Part shown: positions 8,641 through 17,655 of the stretch, one piece after another
How positions within the stretch are numbered: the stretch's first letter is position 1
Layout: each line of letters opens with the position of its first letter
Assembly: GCA_002309885.1 (NCBI GenBank)
Contig: DBYP01000018.1
Location: 62,001-126,000 of the forward strand
DNA length: 64,000 bases
Origin: Verrucomicrobia bacterium UBA1183
GTDB lineage: Bacteria; Verrucomicrobiota; Verrucomicrobiia; Opitutales; UBA9783
Direction: 5' to 3'
The notes under the pieces: model-generated
What the model was told of the DNA's origin: nothing
The model's input: the letters and a program-made list of their open reading frames with translations, nothing else
Database searches by the model: none
Position numbers and translations under genes: made by a program

Positions 8641-10743
8641 TCAGTCTTTCAACTGTATTGCGTCCCAAATTTGGCAAAGAGCGCAGGGATGTTGGATGGA
8701 TGCCGTTGGAGTATATGTCTTGGGAATGCAGATGTCTGCATTTGGTTCATGAGAAACTTGAAGACAATTACCTTCCAAGTTTTCGCAAATGTGCCATCCA
8801 GAGAGGATAAACAATGGACGGACAAGTTTTTCAATTTCGGGTGATAAATCCAAAAAACAACATTTTATATTGTTTGTTTTGGGAGTGTTGGAAACGAATT
8901 TTTCGGCTTGCACGGGAAAATATAACGTAAAAGAAGTCCCTTTATGAGGAACACTTTGCAGCAGAATGTTGCCGTTGTAGCGTTGAACAAGCCCGTAGAC
9001 GCTGGGTAAACCTAAGCCGGTACCTTTACCGATAGGTTTTGTGGTAAAGAAGGGTTCGAATATTTTCCCTTGAATTTCGGGTGCTATACCAACCCCTGAG
9101 TCTTTTACCGTGATTTTTACAAATTTCCCCTTAGGCAAACCTTCGGGTTGACCCTCGAAATTTTCACATTCAATGAGCAGTTTCCCGCCGTTCGGCATGG
9201 CATCACGGGCATTGACACTCAAATTGACCAAAATTTGATCCAGGGCATTAGCAGGGATGCCCATTGTCCACAGCAGAGGTGCGATATGGGTTTCCAGCAC
9301 GACTTTATCACCCAAGTAGTGAGTTAACATCTGCAGCGTTTTATCGATCGTTTCCGAAGTTGAATTTTCCTCAACCGCCACGGGCGAAGTTGGTGTTTGC
9401 CGTGAAAAATCCATCAATTGTCGAACGAGGGAGGCCCCTTTTTCGCCGGCATTTTTTATACTGTGAATGTACGAGGCTGTTTTGGAGTCCAAAGATTTTG
9501 CATTTAGAGCAAGATCCGAACAGCCATTGATGATAGAAAGCAAGTTGTTAAAGTCGTGCGCAATACCGCTAGCTAAACGACCAATTGCCTCGATTTTTTG
9601 CGTTTGCCGCAAGCTCTCTTCCATTTTCCGAAGAACAGTAACATCACGAATCGTAATGACAAGTTCGGAATTGGATGGCTCATTCGATAGCTTAGATAAT
9701 GTCCATTGTGTCGTAATGCTTTCTCCATCGATACGAACCATGGGCGTATCCGCACAAAAAGCCTCTTGTGCCCGCAATGCTTTTAAAATATCTGGATTGA
9801 AATTTTCGCAAAACAATTCCGATAAAGGATGCCCTATGGTTGCTTCTTCGGAAGTTTTTAATAATTTAAAAAAGCCCTGATTAGCATAAAGAATAGTGAA
9901 ATCGGTATCGCATTGATTCACGATAAGAACACCCTCATGTGCGTTTTTTAGAGCTGTTGCCAGTCGTTGATTATTCCGATCGGCATAAAATCTTTCCGAA
10001 AAATCCTCCAGCGAAACAACGTAACTTTGTGTATCATTGAAAATATTTTTTACCTCCGAAAAAGAAACATATAAATGCCGATTTTCTTCATTTTTATGAA
10101 AGACGACATGATTGGGGCCAGAAGTGGTTTTTGTTAGAAGTGTAAAAACCGAATCGAGGCGTTTGTTGTCTATGTACGGATCCCATAAAGGAAGAATATT
10201 GTCGATATGCTTGGTTAAAATTCTACCGATGGGTAACTGCAAAAATTGAATGCCTGCAGTGTTAACATAGGTTATATTTCCGGATTTGTTCAAAGAAAAA
10301 ATAGGATTGGGCAAGTTACCTAACGTTGCTGCCAAACGTAATTTGGTTTCTTTGGAATCTTTTTCGAGCTTTGCCTTATGGAATGCCATTTCAACCGTTA
10401 TCAAAACCATATTGGCAGTATACGGTTTCAAAATAAACCCAAAGGGTGAAGTTGCTTTAGCACGTTTTATGATGGTTTCCGAGGTGTGTCCGGTTAAGTA
10501 AACCACTGGGATATCAAATTTTTCATGAATTTTTTTGATGGTATCGATTCCATCCAAAGCGCCCGCCAATGTAATATCCATCAATATGAGCATCGGCTTA
10601 TGCTCTTCGACCAAGCCGCAAGCGGTTTCGCCATCAGCGGCGATAGGTAAAATTGCGTAGCCTGCCTTTTGCAAAAGGATTTTCAAAATGGCGGCAGAAT
10701 TGCTGTCATCTTCGACGATCAAAATACGATCATTATTATCCAT
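8641..10743 (-). CDS. Hybrid sensor kinase: receiver-PAS-PAS-HisKA-HATPase
   Basis: 700 residues. An N-terminal receiver has acidic D12/D13, phospho-acceptor D56 (LILMDITL), T84 and K106. Two PAS domains follow (about 140-260 and 265-375), then HisKA with His in ASGIAHDFNNLLS and HATPase with N box (NLSVNARDAMP), G1 (VKDSGVGIAP), F box (IFEPFFTT) and G2 (GKGTGLGL). No membrane segments are seen. About 80 C-terminal residues (after YFPVQAEK) are Cys-rich and unlike a complete receiver; they may be a decayed second receiver lacking the Asp. It lies two bases after the response regulator gene, so they are co-transcribed. Confidence 0.9.
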   Translation of the reverse strand: MDNNDRILIVEDDSNSAAILKILLQKAGYAILPIAADGETACGLVEEHKPMLILMDITLAGALDGIDTIKKIHEKFDIPVVYLTGHTSETIIKRAKATSPFGFILKPYTANMVLITVEMAFHKAKLEKDSKETKLRLAATLGNLPNPIFSLNKSGNITYVNTAGIQFLQLPIGRILTKHIDNILPLWDPYIDNKRLDSVFTLLTKTTSGPNHVVFHKNEENRHLYVSFSEVKNIFNDTQSYVVSLEDFSERFYADRNNQRLATALKNAHEGVLIVNQCDTDFTILYANQGFFKLLKTSEEATIGHPLSELFCENFNPDILKALRAQEAFCADTPMVRIDGESITTQWTLSKLSNEPSNSELVITIRDVTVLRKMEESLRQTQKIEAIGRLASGIAHDFNNLLSIINGCSDLALNAKSLDSKTASYIHSIKNAGEKGASLVRQLMDFSRQTPTSPVAVEENSTSETIDKTLQMLTHYLGDKVVLETHIAPLLWTMGIPANALDQILVNLSVNARDAMPNGGKLLIECENFEGQPEGLPKGKFVKITVKDSGVGIAPEIQGKIFEPFFTTKPIGKGTGLGLPSVYGLVQRYNGNILLQSVPHKGTSFTLYFPVQAEKFVSNTPKTNNIKCCFLDLSPEIEKLVRPLFILSGWHICENLEGNCLQVSHEPNADICIPKTYTPTASIQHPCALCQIWDAIQLKD

Positions 10744-10745
10744 TT

Positions 10746-11210
10746 CTAAGGCGCTTTTTGTAGTTGAAGATTTTCATTCAAAAGTTTTCGGTTGGCGTCC
10801 AACAATGATTGTATGGTTGCCTGCTGTGCTTGCTTGACTTCAAAAGCTTGATAGGCGTCATTTATCGTATTCAGCAATTGTTCTCGCGTCCACGGCTTTG
10901 CCAAACAACGGAAAACTTCAGCATCATTGATGGCTTTCAAAAACATGTCGCTGGAAAGTACCCCTGTAATCAATACGCGTGAGCACATCGGCTGCGCTTG
11001 TTTTACTTGTTGTAAAAACTGAGTTCCAGGCATTTCTGCCATCCGCTGATCGGATAATACAATCGCAAATGTCCGTTTTCTGATTTTTTCTAAGGCTTCC
11101 TGAGCTCGCGTTGTCCCTTCGCATTCATACCCTTCCTGTTTCAAGGTTTCTTGCAGGGCTAGCAAAATGGGTGCATCGTCATCCAAAATAAGCAAAGGAT
11201 AATTTTTCAT
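10746..11210 (-). CDS. Single-domain response regulator with C-terminal coiled coil
   Basis: 154 residues: a receiver with D10-D12, phospho-acceptor D54 (VLSDQRM), T82 (LITG) and K105 (LAKPW), resembling receivers of RpfG/HD-GYP-type regulators, then about 30 residues of heptad-like Gln/Leu-rich coiled coil instead of an output domain. It probably relays phosphate or recruits a partner through the coil. Its start overlaps the previous gene by four bases (ATGA), and it is two bases ahead of the hybrid kinase. Confidence 0.9.
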   Translation of the reverse strand: MKNYPLLILDDDAPILLALQETLKQEGYECEGTTRAQEALEKIRKRTFAIVLSDQRMAEMPGTQFLQQVKQAQPMCSRVLITGVLSSDMFLKAINDAEVFRCLAKPWTREQLLNTINDAYQAFEVKQAQQATIQSLLDANRKLLNENLQLQKAP

Positions 11211-11893
11211 GTTACAATAGGAAATTTTAGATTAATAATCGACGTTTTTTCGTGCGTAATATTGTACGAAAAGCGACCGTTGTATTTCTCTAGATAGAAT
11301 CGCATCATAGGACCATAAATTCGGGATAAGAGAAGGTGATTGTCCTTTATTTCCACTAAATCTTCCGTATTTAAATCCAGAGGAACATTGCTTTTTATCT
11401 GGCAAGCTACCGTATCTCCTTCGCAGGCGATATGTATATCTAACGCAGGTTTTGTGGCATTTTCAAAAGCTTTGATAGCCAAAAGGATCGTCATTAAAAA
11501 AATGCGTTGCAGAAATGCCGGATCAAACTTGATAAGCACCTCCAAAGATTTGTCACGGGTCAAATTAAATTTAGCATGGGCTGGAAGCAAGCGTTCAAAA
11601 AGTGGCTGTAAATCGCTGACAAACGCTTGTAAATCGATGTAGGTTATATTGCCTGGCTCTGTATGATGAAGCTGTGATAGTTGTTTCAAAATTTCACGTT
11701 CTTTGTAGCAATTATCCCGAATAATGGCAAATTCCTCAACAGATACCGCTTGTTGTTTCGAGCAGTAAAGCTCACTTAACGCGAGGTTTCCCGTTAAACA
11801 ATTGCTTAAATCATGCAAAAGACAGCGTATTATCTTTTGCATTTGTTGTCCCCAAAATATCTCAAAAAAACCTTCTTCGCAACAATGAACCAT
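11207..11893 (-). CDS. Kinase-like phosphotransferase (ChpT-like) with degenerate ATP-binding domain
   Basis: 228 residues; an alternative ATG at 11842 (MQKIIRC) would drop a Cys-rich 17-residue tail and may be the true start. A helical dimerisation region carries a kinase-type His in LLHDLSNCLTGN. The following domain lines up with a HATPase fold, but the N-box Asn is absent (ILLAIKAFENA) and the DxGxG loop is replaced by KSNVPLD, so ATP binding is unlikely. This is the logic of ChpT-like histidine phosphotransferases, or of kinase-derived scaffolds. First gene of the signalling run, overlapping the response regulator by four bases. Confidence 0.65.
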   Translation of the reverse strand: MVHCCEEGFFEIFWGQQMQKIIRCLLHDLSNCLTGNLALSELYCSKQQAVSVEEFAIIRDNCYKEREILKQLSQLHHTEPGNITYIDLQAFVSDLQPLFERLLPAHAKFNLTRDKSLEVLIKFDPAFLQRIFLMTILLAIKAFENATKPALDIHIACEGDTVACQIKSNVPLDLNTEDLVEIKDNHLLLSRIYGPMMRFYLEKYNGRFSYNITHEKTSIINLKFPIVT

Positions 11894-11964
11894 ACAGTAT
11901 CTATTGTTGTAACGTTTTAGCGGAATAAAATCAAGCTAGAAAAGTGATTTCAAAGAGCATAAGC

Positions 11965-12111
11965 TCTTGAATGTCTACGTAATACAAAAATCCTTTGGAA
12001 GGAAACGCTAAGGGAATTTTTTGAAAAAAGCTTCTCTTGGGTTTTCGAAAACTACAACATGGTTGCCCTCTCCTATGGCTGTGAATTTTTAACTTGTGTA
12101 GATGTGCTCTA
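11965..12111 (+). repeat. MITE-like interspersed repeat, copy 3 (degenerate)
   Basis: Retains terminal remnants (TGTCTACGTAAT at left, TGTGTAGATGTGCTCTA at right), the AAGGGAATTTTTTGAAAAAA stem and a decayed CAACATGGTTG palindrome. The GCAGGG hairpin is gone. Confidence 0.65.
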
Positions 12112-12118
12112 AAACAGA

Positions 12119-12150
12119 CAAAAAGCCCAAACAGCAAAGCGCTTGGGCTT
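12119..12150 (-). terminator. Rho-independent terminator after the 57-aa gene
   Basis: Read on the minus strand, an AAGCCCAA / TTGGGCTT stem closes a roughly 12-nt loop and is followed by a T-run (TTTTT). It ends the chaperone plus small-gene unit. Confidence 0.8.
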
Positions 12151-12178
12151 AAGATTTAAGGAACCTTGTTTGTGTAAA

Positions 12179-12352
12179 TTAGGCTAAATATTTTTTAGCT
12201 TGAAAGTAAGAAACTCCCTGTCGTGGGGCAGAAACCGGAATTTGATTTAAATGCTGCAAGTGCTTGATTGCATGTTCATTCAATCCGACGTTGCTCGTGA
12301 AAACAGGGGTGAATAACCCGCGTCCGCTTTTTGTTTTGGTGTTCGTTTCCAT
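12179..12352 (-). CDS. Small protein (57 aa) downstream of a T3S chaperone, function unknown
   Basis: An ATG-started frame of 57 residues (begins METNTKTKSGRGLF, ends FQAKKYLA) with a good Shine-Dalgarno site, AGGAGA seven to eight bases upstream. It starts 18 bases after the chaperone gene on the same strand and is followed directly by a rho-independent terminator, so both lie in one transcription unit. No signal peptide, membrane helix or Cys; the Thr/Ser/Lys-rich N-terminus would suit an unstructured secretion signal. It may be a small secreted substrate or a regulatory protein. I do not recognise a family. Confidence 0.7.
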   Translation of the reverse strand: METNTKTKSGRGLFTPVFTSNVGLNEHAIKHLQHLNQIPVSAPRQGVSYFQAKKYLA

Positions 12353-12370
12353 TTTTTTGTGTCTCCTAAA

Positions 12371-12805
12371 TTATAGATCGCTTTCTGCGCGTTCTTCGGC
12401 TCGTTTCAGATAATCTTCGATGCGCGAAATCCACTTTTCTACGATTTCAACGAATGTTGCAAGTTGATCTTCAAAAACATTAAAATCACTCAATGGTAAC
12501 GTGAATGATTTTGCAAGAACCAGCGATTGCGATTGCTTATCGATACCCAACGTTCCACCATCGGTTTCGTTCCAGAAAAAGTTGCCTTCCAGCGCCTTTT
12601 CAAAAATAACTTCTCTGCATTCTAACGGGATCTCTCCGATATAAGCGTAAATAACCAGTTTTTCGCCTTCTTCATCGAAATCCATATTGAGAACAATCTT
12701 CTCGTCGAATAGTAAAATGCAGTGGTTGTTGTCGTCTAAGCACAGATCTGGCAAGTTCAGCCCTTCACCAATGTGTTTTAAAAGCTCGTTTACATGTTCC
12801 TTCAT
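12371..12805 (-). CDS. CesT/SycE-family type III secretion chaperone
   Basis: A 144-residue acidic protein with the class I T3S chaperone pattern: an N-terminal helix (VNELLKHIGEGLNLP), two beta strands (HCILLFDEKIVLNMDFDEE), a central helix (CREVIFEKALEGNFFW), a Gly-rich turn then strand (TDGGTLGIDKQSQSLVLAKS), and a long C-terminal helix. Such homodimers bind the N-terminus of one or a few effectors in the cytosol. AAGAAGAG precedes the ATG. The only gene downstream in the unit encodes the 57-aa protein, so the chaperone may also serve effectors encoded elsewhere. Confidence 0.8.
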   Translation of the reverse strand: MKEHVNELLKHIGEGLNLPDLCLDDNNHCILLFDEKIVLNMDFDEEGEKLVIYAYIGEIPLECREVIFEKALEGNFFWNETDGGTLGIDKQSQSLVLAKSFTLPLSDFNVFEDQLATFVEIVEKWISRIEDYLKRAEERAESDL

Positions 12806-13008
12806 CTCTTCTTGCTATTGTAAGCAGGTTTATAAAAAAATCTCAAGCAAAAAATTGTATCCAATATGTTTTTTAAGATGACGATGTTTTTTGGGGTAAG
12901 ATAGTAGAAATTTGAGGAAGAGATATTGAGAACCTTTTTGCATAAAAAATTTTGATTTAATGGTGTAGATATTATTTCTGGTGCGAAATATGCTGCACAT
13001 GGGGTTAT

Positions 13009-14265
13009 ATGTGTAGGCGATGGACGACCTTACTTTTATTGCAATGGGGACTCTTTATTGGGTTGATTTATGGTATTGAAAAACCCAAAGGATTCATCCC
13101 AGATGGATTGCAAGCGGTTATCGATGAACCGATGTCGGAAATAGATACGCTTCCTTACATAAACGAAATAAAAACTTCAGAATATCTGAAAAGTACGTGG
13201 GGAAATCAAGTCGTTTTCGGTTGGATGTCTTATCAAAGGCACAATTTAATTCAGTGTGAACAGCAGTGGCAAAAAGCTTTAGGGACTTTTATGCCACAAG
13301 ACTTGAATAAAGTCCTCATCAAAGATTTATGTAAAATATATAAGACATTACAGAGTCCTATACGCTTTTTATTGTACGAAAAGTATGTTGAAACGTTTCC
13401 GAAAGAATCGGATGTTCCGCGAATTCATTTAACGTTGGGTTATTATTATTTGAATTACCAAGCATTTGATCGGGCGCTCTTACACTATTACAAAGTTTTA
13501 AATGGTACATTCAATGTAGATCATTCACACCTTGAGGAGTATGAAAGCTATGTCATTTGGGCTCAGTTAGGGATTGCGCAGGTTTATTTAGATCAAAGAA
13601 AGTACGAAGAAGCTTTTGATTTTTTCTCAAAAATACATTTTAAAAATGCTGATGCAACTATTTTAGCGGATATCCTACATAAAAGAGCTTTATGTGCTTA
13701 TTGCTCCGAACACACCGATGAGGCTGCCAAGCTTTTAGAAAAATATTGCGATTTACCGGTAAATACAGCGGAAATGCCGGAAGCTTACTATTATCTTATA
13801 CATGCCTACAAAAAGTTAGGTGAAAAGGACAAAGTTTTGGAAACAATTTTTGCCTTGCTACGGTTGGGACAGAAAAAACGGATAGAACAGTCGGAACATT
13901 GGCAAATTTGGGACAAATATCAGAAATTAAGTGCCAGTGAAATAGCGCAGGATTTTTATAGAGAAGGAAATTTGATAGAAGCCATAAAGCTTTATCAGGC
14001 ACTTGTAGATTTGAACAAAAGTCCAGATTGGCAATGGCCCATTCTATGCCAAATTGGGCTTTGTTACGAACGTTTGGGACTTTCGATTAGAAGTAAAGCC
14101 GCCTATGAACTGATCGCGGGTGCTACCGAAGAATGGAACGAAGTTGCAATCCACTGGACGGAAGATTTACGCAATTATCAGATCCAAGCAAAATGGCATC
14201 TGGAGCAAGTAAGGACCTACGAAAAAATCAAATTGAACTTCGAACAGTTGGTGCAAACGCTATAG
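13009..14265 (+). CDS. Exported TPR-repeat protein
   Basis: 418 residues with an N-terminal signal peptide (LLLLQWGLFIGLIYG) and many helical pairs in the TPR spacing, for example LTLGYYYLNYQAFDRALLHY, LGIAQVYLDQRKYEEAFDFF and YYLIHAYKKLGEKDKVLE. It is likely periplasmic or outer-membrane associated and acts in protein-protein contacts; no enzyme motif is present. It resembles in style the larger TPR protein at 27.5 kb. Its last six bases overlap the convergent Nudix-like gene. Confidence 0.8.
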   Translation: MCRRWTTLLLLQWGLFIGLIYGIEKPKGFIPDGLQAVIDEPMSEIDTLPYINEIKTSEYLKSTWGNQVVFGWMSYQRHNLIQCEQQWQKALGTFMPQDLNKVLIKDLCKIYKTLQSPIRFLLYEKYVETFPKESDVPRIHLTLGYYYLNYQAFDRALLHYYKVLNGTFNVDHSHLEEYESYVIWAQLGIAQVYLDQRKYEEAFDFFSKIHFKNADATILADILHKRALCAYCSEHTDEAAKLLEKYCDLPVNTAEMPEAYYYLIHAYKKLGEKDKVLETIFALLRLGQKKRIEQSEHWQIWDKYQKLSASEIAQDFYREGNLIEAIKLYQALVDLNKSPDWQWPILCQIGLCYERLGLSIRSKAAYELIAGATEEWNEVAIHWTEDLRNYQIQAKWHLEQVRTYEKIKLNFEQLVQTL

Positions 14266-15384
14266 CTGTTTGTTGGCTACTTTAACGGGGCCACAATCTG
14301 CACATGTATTTACTGTTTCACCTCTTCGATATTTTATGTAATCTTCGGTAATATTTTTATGATGGAACCCTAGAGCTTCCAAGGGAATGTTATCCAATGC
14401 ATAAATGTGTAAAGATCCTAGCGCCTTTTTATCGGCTTTAGCTAGGAGTACCGTTGTTATATCATGCTTTTTACCAGCGTCATTGCAGAAAGAATACGAT
14501 TTAAATTGATTTAAAATAGAAACTTCTGCGTGGTACTTTTCTTTTACGTGCCGTTGGAATGCTTGTTCGATGGTTTCGCCGTAGACGACACCACCTGCTG
14601 GTAATATTTTGATGCCTGGTTCCTGTTTAAAATCTGCAATGGCAATACCCTTAAACTCTTTACCTTCGTAAACTTCGATAATGCCTGCAACAAACAGATG
14701 CGGTGGTCGATAAGCCTGTTTAGCGACATTTTCAAAATCATTCTTGTTCCTTACGCCATTCCGAGTAGCAGAGCCTAACTGTATCTTTTCAGGACGTTCT
14801 ACGCAATCCTTCGAAGTAATCAAGTATTCTAAATACGATTTCAACATGGTTTGGTGATCAAAAACGAGTTTATCCCAAGGAAGTTTGTCCAACGGACAGA
14901 TCCAGGCATGTTTAGCATCGGTTCCACTGCTGATTTTTTGATCGTCTATCCGAACAGAATATACGATATCAACGGCATGCATTCGAGGATCTCTGGCTGG
15001 ATCAGAATAAACTTTAAACTGTTGAATATTGGAAATCGAAGAGATGCCGCATTCATCAAATAGGGTACGCTTAACACAGTCCTCAGGGTTCTCCTTATAA
15101 CGGACGATTCCTCCGGGTAAAGCTGGACCAAGCGGTGGCCTACCTCGGTCAATCAACAAAAATCCGTCGAATTTTCCTTGGTGATATACTCTGACAATAA
15201 TAGAACTTACAACGGAAGGTTCTTTTTTAAAAAACCGAAAACCTTCTTTCTGGGGCAACCTTTGAGAATTAGATTGACTATTTACCGATATTTTTGTGAG
15301 GTCTTCTGTTGCTACTACAAAGTTCATTAAAAAAAGGGAACATAAAGCTGTTCCAATCCTACATTTCCAAAGGCATCCTGGCAT
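14260..15384 (-). CDS. Exported protein with two Nudix-like domains
   Basis: 374 residues with a signal-peptide-like N-terminus (IGTALCSLFLMNFVVA) and two successive Nudix folds. The first box (G92-x5-E98-x7-R106-TLFDECGI) keeps most acidic residues but has Thr for the Glu after Arg. The second (GGVVYGETIEQAFQRHVKEK) keeps Glu and Arg but loses the EExG part. Both halves share flanking patterns (SIIVRVYHQGKFDGFLLID / VAGIIEVYEGKEFKGIAIAD), so it arose by internal duplication. Nudix proteins hydrolyse nucleoside diphosphates linked to X; here activity is doubtful in the second domain. Export of a Nudix protein is unusual. Confidence 0.75.
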   Translation of the reverse strand: MPGCLWKCRIGTALCSLFLMNFVVATEDLTKISVNSQSNSQRLPQKEGFRFFKKEPSVVSSIIVRVYHQGKFDGFLLIDRGRPPLGPALPGGIVRYKENPEDCVKRTLFDECGISSISNIQQFKVYSDPARDPRMHAVDIVYSVRIDDQKISSGTDAKHAWICPLDKLPWDKLVFDHQTMLKSYLEYLITSKDCVERPEKIQLGSATRNGVRNKNDFENVAKQAYRPPHLFVAGIIEVYEGKEFKGIAIADFKQEPGIKILPAGGVVYGETIEQAFQRHVKEKYHAEVSILNQFKSYSFCNDAGKKHDITTVLLAKADKKALGSLHIYALDNIPLEALGFHHKNITEDYIKYRRGETVNTCADCGPVKVANKQL

Positions 15385-15427
15385 ACTTAATGCTATAAAA
15401 TACTAAAAAGAGTATTGCAAGAAATTT

Positions 15428-17281
15428 ATGCGTTTTTATTTCAAAAAGGAGCATTTAAAACAGCGCTTGAGTCCTATTTATTGGCAAGAGATCTATTCCT
15501 TTATTGAAAAACAGCGCAAAAACGTACCCGGTGGCGATGACGCATATATTTCCTGTGGTGAAGACGAAAAAACTTGTCTATTGTACGAAAATCTTGCCGA
15601 GAAACAGTCGTACGATTGCGATTTTTACGTGGCACTTGATCCGAATTTAAAGATACCGAAAGAAGATTTCTATTTAAGCTCGATGTTGGTGGATGAGCAG
15701 GAAAACGGACATAAAATGGTCTGCCTGTTGCCCACAGGAACGGGTTTAAAAAATCGAAAGAATGCGGAAGAATTATGGATTATCCTCGAAGAAAGTGGAA
15801 GCGAGTTAAGAAAATTATTGCAACGTGAAGTTTGTTCCGTTGCCAAGCTTCATGGACCAGTGCGTGTTTTCCCCTCAGAAGCTTTTGAAAAATTGCATGA
15901 AACCGATTTAAAATGGGAAAGTTGTAGAAAATTGATTTCTTTTTCAAAGAATAAAGCGCTCAATCACTGGCTCTGTATTTTGCTGGGAGAAGATTTCATT
16001 TTGCACAGCGATGATGCTTCAAGTCCCATACGGTATGCAGAAACGAAAATAAAGCACCCCTTTTTGAGAGAGCTTGGACGTAGCGAATACGATGAAGCCT
16101 GTTTTTATAAGTATGATATTTGGACATCGGCATTACGAAAGTTGAATGTACAACTTTGTGAACCGCAACACAATGGGAGTGTTTCGTGGTCCCCTCAAGA
16201 CGCTTTGGGGTATTTGGCAAAAGAATGTTTAGGTTCAAAGCGTAAAAAAACAAACACATTATTGGGGCACTTAAAATCTCAAGAATGTTTTCTCCCGTTT
16301 GCTTTGCCTAAATGGCAAGAACATAAAAACAGCTTACCGCAGTTGATGGATTTTGTGAAAAAGCATCCACAAAACAGCAACATGCAGCAGCTCTTGGTAA
16401 CGTATCTGCTAAATTTCTTGCCTCAAGCGCATTGGTACAAAATAGAACATTTTTTTGCGGAACAGAAGGGGGCTTCGGATACGCTTCATACAACGGTTGA
16501 TGTTTTAGCGAAAAAATTTGATATCGCTTGTTCTATGGATTTTGCCTATGGAACGTATATGAGGGCTGTACGCGATGGACAAAAATATACTTGCGGTTGG
16601 CAAGAGAATTTGGCGACGTGTTTTGATTTTGTTTTAAATCAAAATTTTGAAAAAATAATAGAATTGGCCGGACCGCAGATAAAGGAAAAGGCGTTATCGG
16701 GTGTAAAATTGACTCAATTGCTATTGATTCCGCTGTTGGTTTTGAAGAAAGAGATTCCGAAGGAGCTTATAGAAGTTTGTCGTGAGTTAATGGCTTTAGA
16801 AAATACGAATAGTGAAAATATCTATGGTAAAAGCATTTTTTATCGTGCATTGCTGTATTTATTGGAAAAAAATACGAAAGCATTAACGGAATTTTTAGAG
16901 CAAGATTTTGAGCCCATTAAAACGCAGGGTTATCTAGGATGTTTAGGTTTGCTTCTGCTTAAATATGATGCGCGTTATGCGGAAATCGGAAAGCGCTTGT
17001 TATCGGTTGAGAAAATGGAATTGTTGGCTAAAAAACCGCTGGCGCTGCAATTAAAAGCATGGGGAATGCTGACAATCGGCAATAAAGAAGCGTATGCAGC
17101 TTGTACGCAGCTTTTATCGAAAGAAAAAACTTACTTCAAACAATATAATACCTTTTCTGAGAAATGGATTATTCAATCGAAGATAGAAGCTGCTTTAGGG
17201 CATGCTATTCGCGCAAAGCGTTTTCGTTTTTTGCATAACTGTGTTGGTACAAGCCCTTGTATTTGGGAGATGTTTGAATGA
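15428..17281 (+). CDS. Large cytosolic protein of unknown function (617 aa)
   Basis: 617 residues, mostly helical in the second half (from about 290), with no signal peptide or membrane helices and no motif I recognise. It is rich in Lys, Glu, Leu and Cys. The C-terminal half resembles an alpha-solenoid (repeated Leu-rich helices such as LTQLLLIPLLVLKKEIPKEL). It overlaps the next gene by four bases (ATGA), so the two are made together; the partner is an exported small protein. It starts 43 bases from the divergent Nudix-like gene. Function not assigned. Confidence 0.8.
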   Translation: MRFYFKKEHLKQRLSPIYWQEIYSFIEKQRKNVPGGDDAYISCGEDEKTCLLYENLAEKQSYDCDFYVALDPNLKIPKEDFYLSSMLVDEQENGHKMVCLLPTGTGLKNRKNAEELWIILEESGSELRKLLQREVCSVAKLHGPVRVFPSEAFEKLHETDLKWESCRKLISFSKNKALNHWLCILLGEDFILHSDDASSPIRYAETKIKHPFLRELGRSEYDEACFYKYDIWTSALRKLNVQLCEPQHNGSVSWSPQDALGYLAKECLGSKRKKTNTLLGHLKSQECFLPFALPKWQEHKNSLPQLMDFVKKHPQNSNMQQLLVTYLLNFLPQAHWYKIEHFFAEQKGASDTLHTTVDVLAKKFDIACSMDFAYGTYMRAVRDGQKYTCGWQENLATCFDFVLNQNFEKIIELAGPQIKEKALSGVKLTQLLLIPLLVLKKEIPKELIEVCRELMALENTNSENIYGKSIFYRALLYLLEKNTKALTEFLEQDFEPIKTQGYLGCLGLLLLKYDARYAEIGKRLLSVEKMELLAKKPLALQLKAWGMLTIGNKEAYAACTQLLSKEKTYFKQYNTFSEKWIIQSKIEAALGHAIRAKRFRFLHNCVGTSPCIWEMFE

Positions 17282-17655
17282 AAAAATGGATGCTGTTGCT
17301 CTGTTGTTGTAATGTCTTAAGCGCGAAACCCTACATTAAACGCTTTTGGAAGCCTATTATTTTTAAAGAGGAAAAAGAGGAAGTATTTGATAGAAATAAG
17401 CTTATTCCCATCGAAGAGGGGTCGCATAATTATGGAGAAGGGCTTCCGGATTCTCCTGAAACAGTGGAAACAACTATAACTTCCGGGAAGGTGAATGCAA
17501 GCAATGCTAGCTTTGTACAGCAAGAATTATCTGCGGATAATGTCATCAAATATTTGCGTGAAGAGGAAGAAGAACAAAATCATTTCTCCAAGAAGAACAA
17601 AAATCATATCGAGAACGTTTATATAACGCCGGTTCGAAAGATTAACCTGCAATAG
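17278..17655 (+). CDS. Small exported acidic protein, unknown
   Basis: 125 residues. A short signal peptide with a Cys cluster (MLLLCCCNVLSA) precedes a highly charged, low-complexity mature part (EEKEEVF, LREEEEEQNHF). A lipoprotein signal is possible but no clean lipobox is seen. It is translationally coupled (ATGA overlap) to the 617-aa gene upstream, and its last 14 bases overlap the convergent maf gene. No family recognised. Confidence 0.7.
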   Translation: MKKWMLLLCCCNVLSAKPYIKRFWKPIIFKEEKEEVFDRNKLIPIEEGSHNYGEGLPDSPETVETTITSGKVNASNASFVQQELSADNVIKYLREEEEEQNHFSKKNKNHIENVYITPVRKINLQ

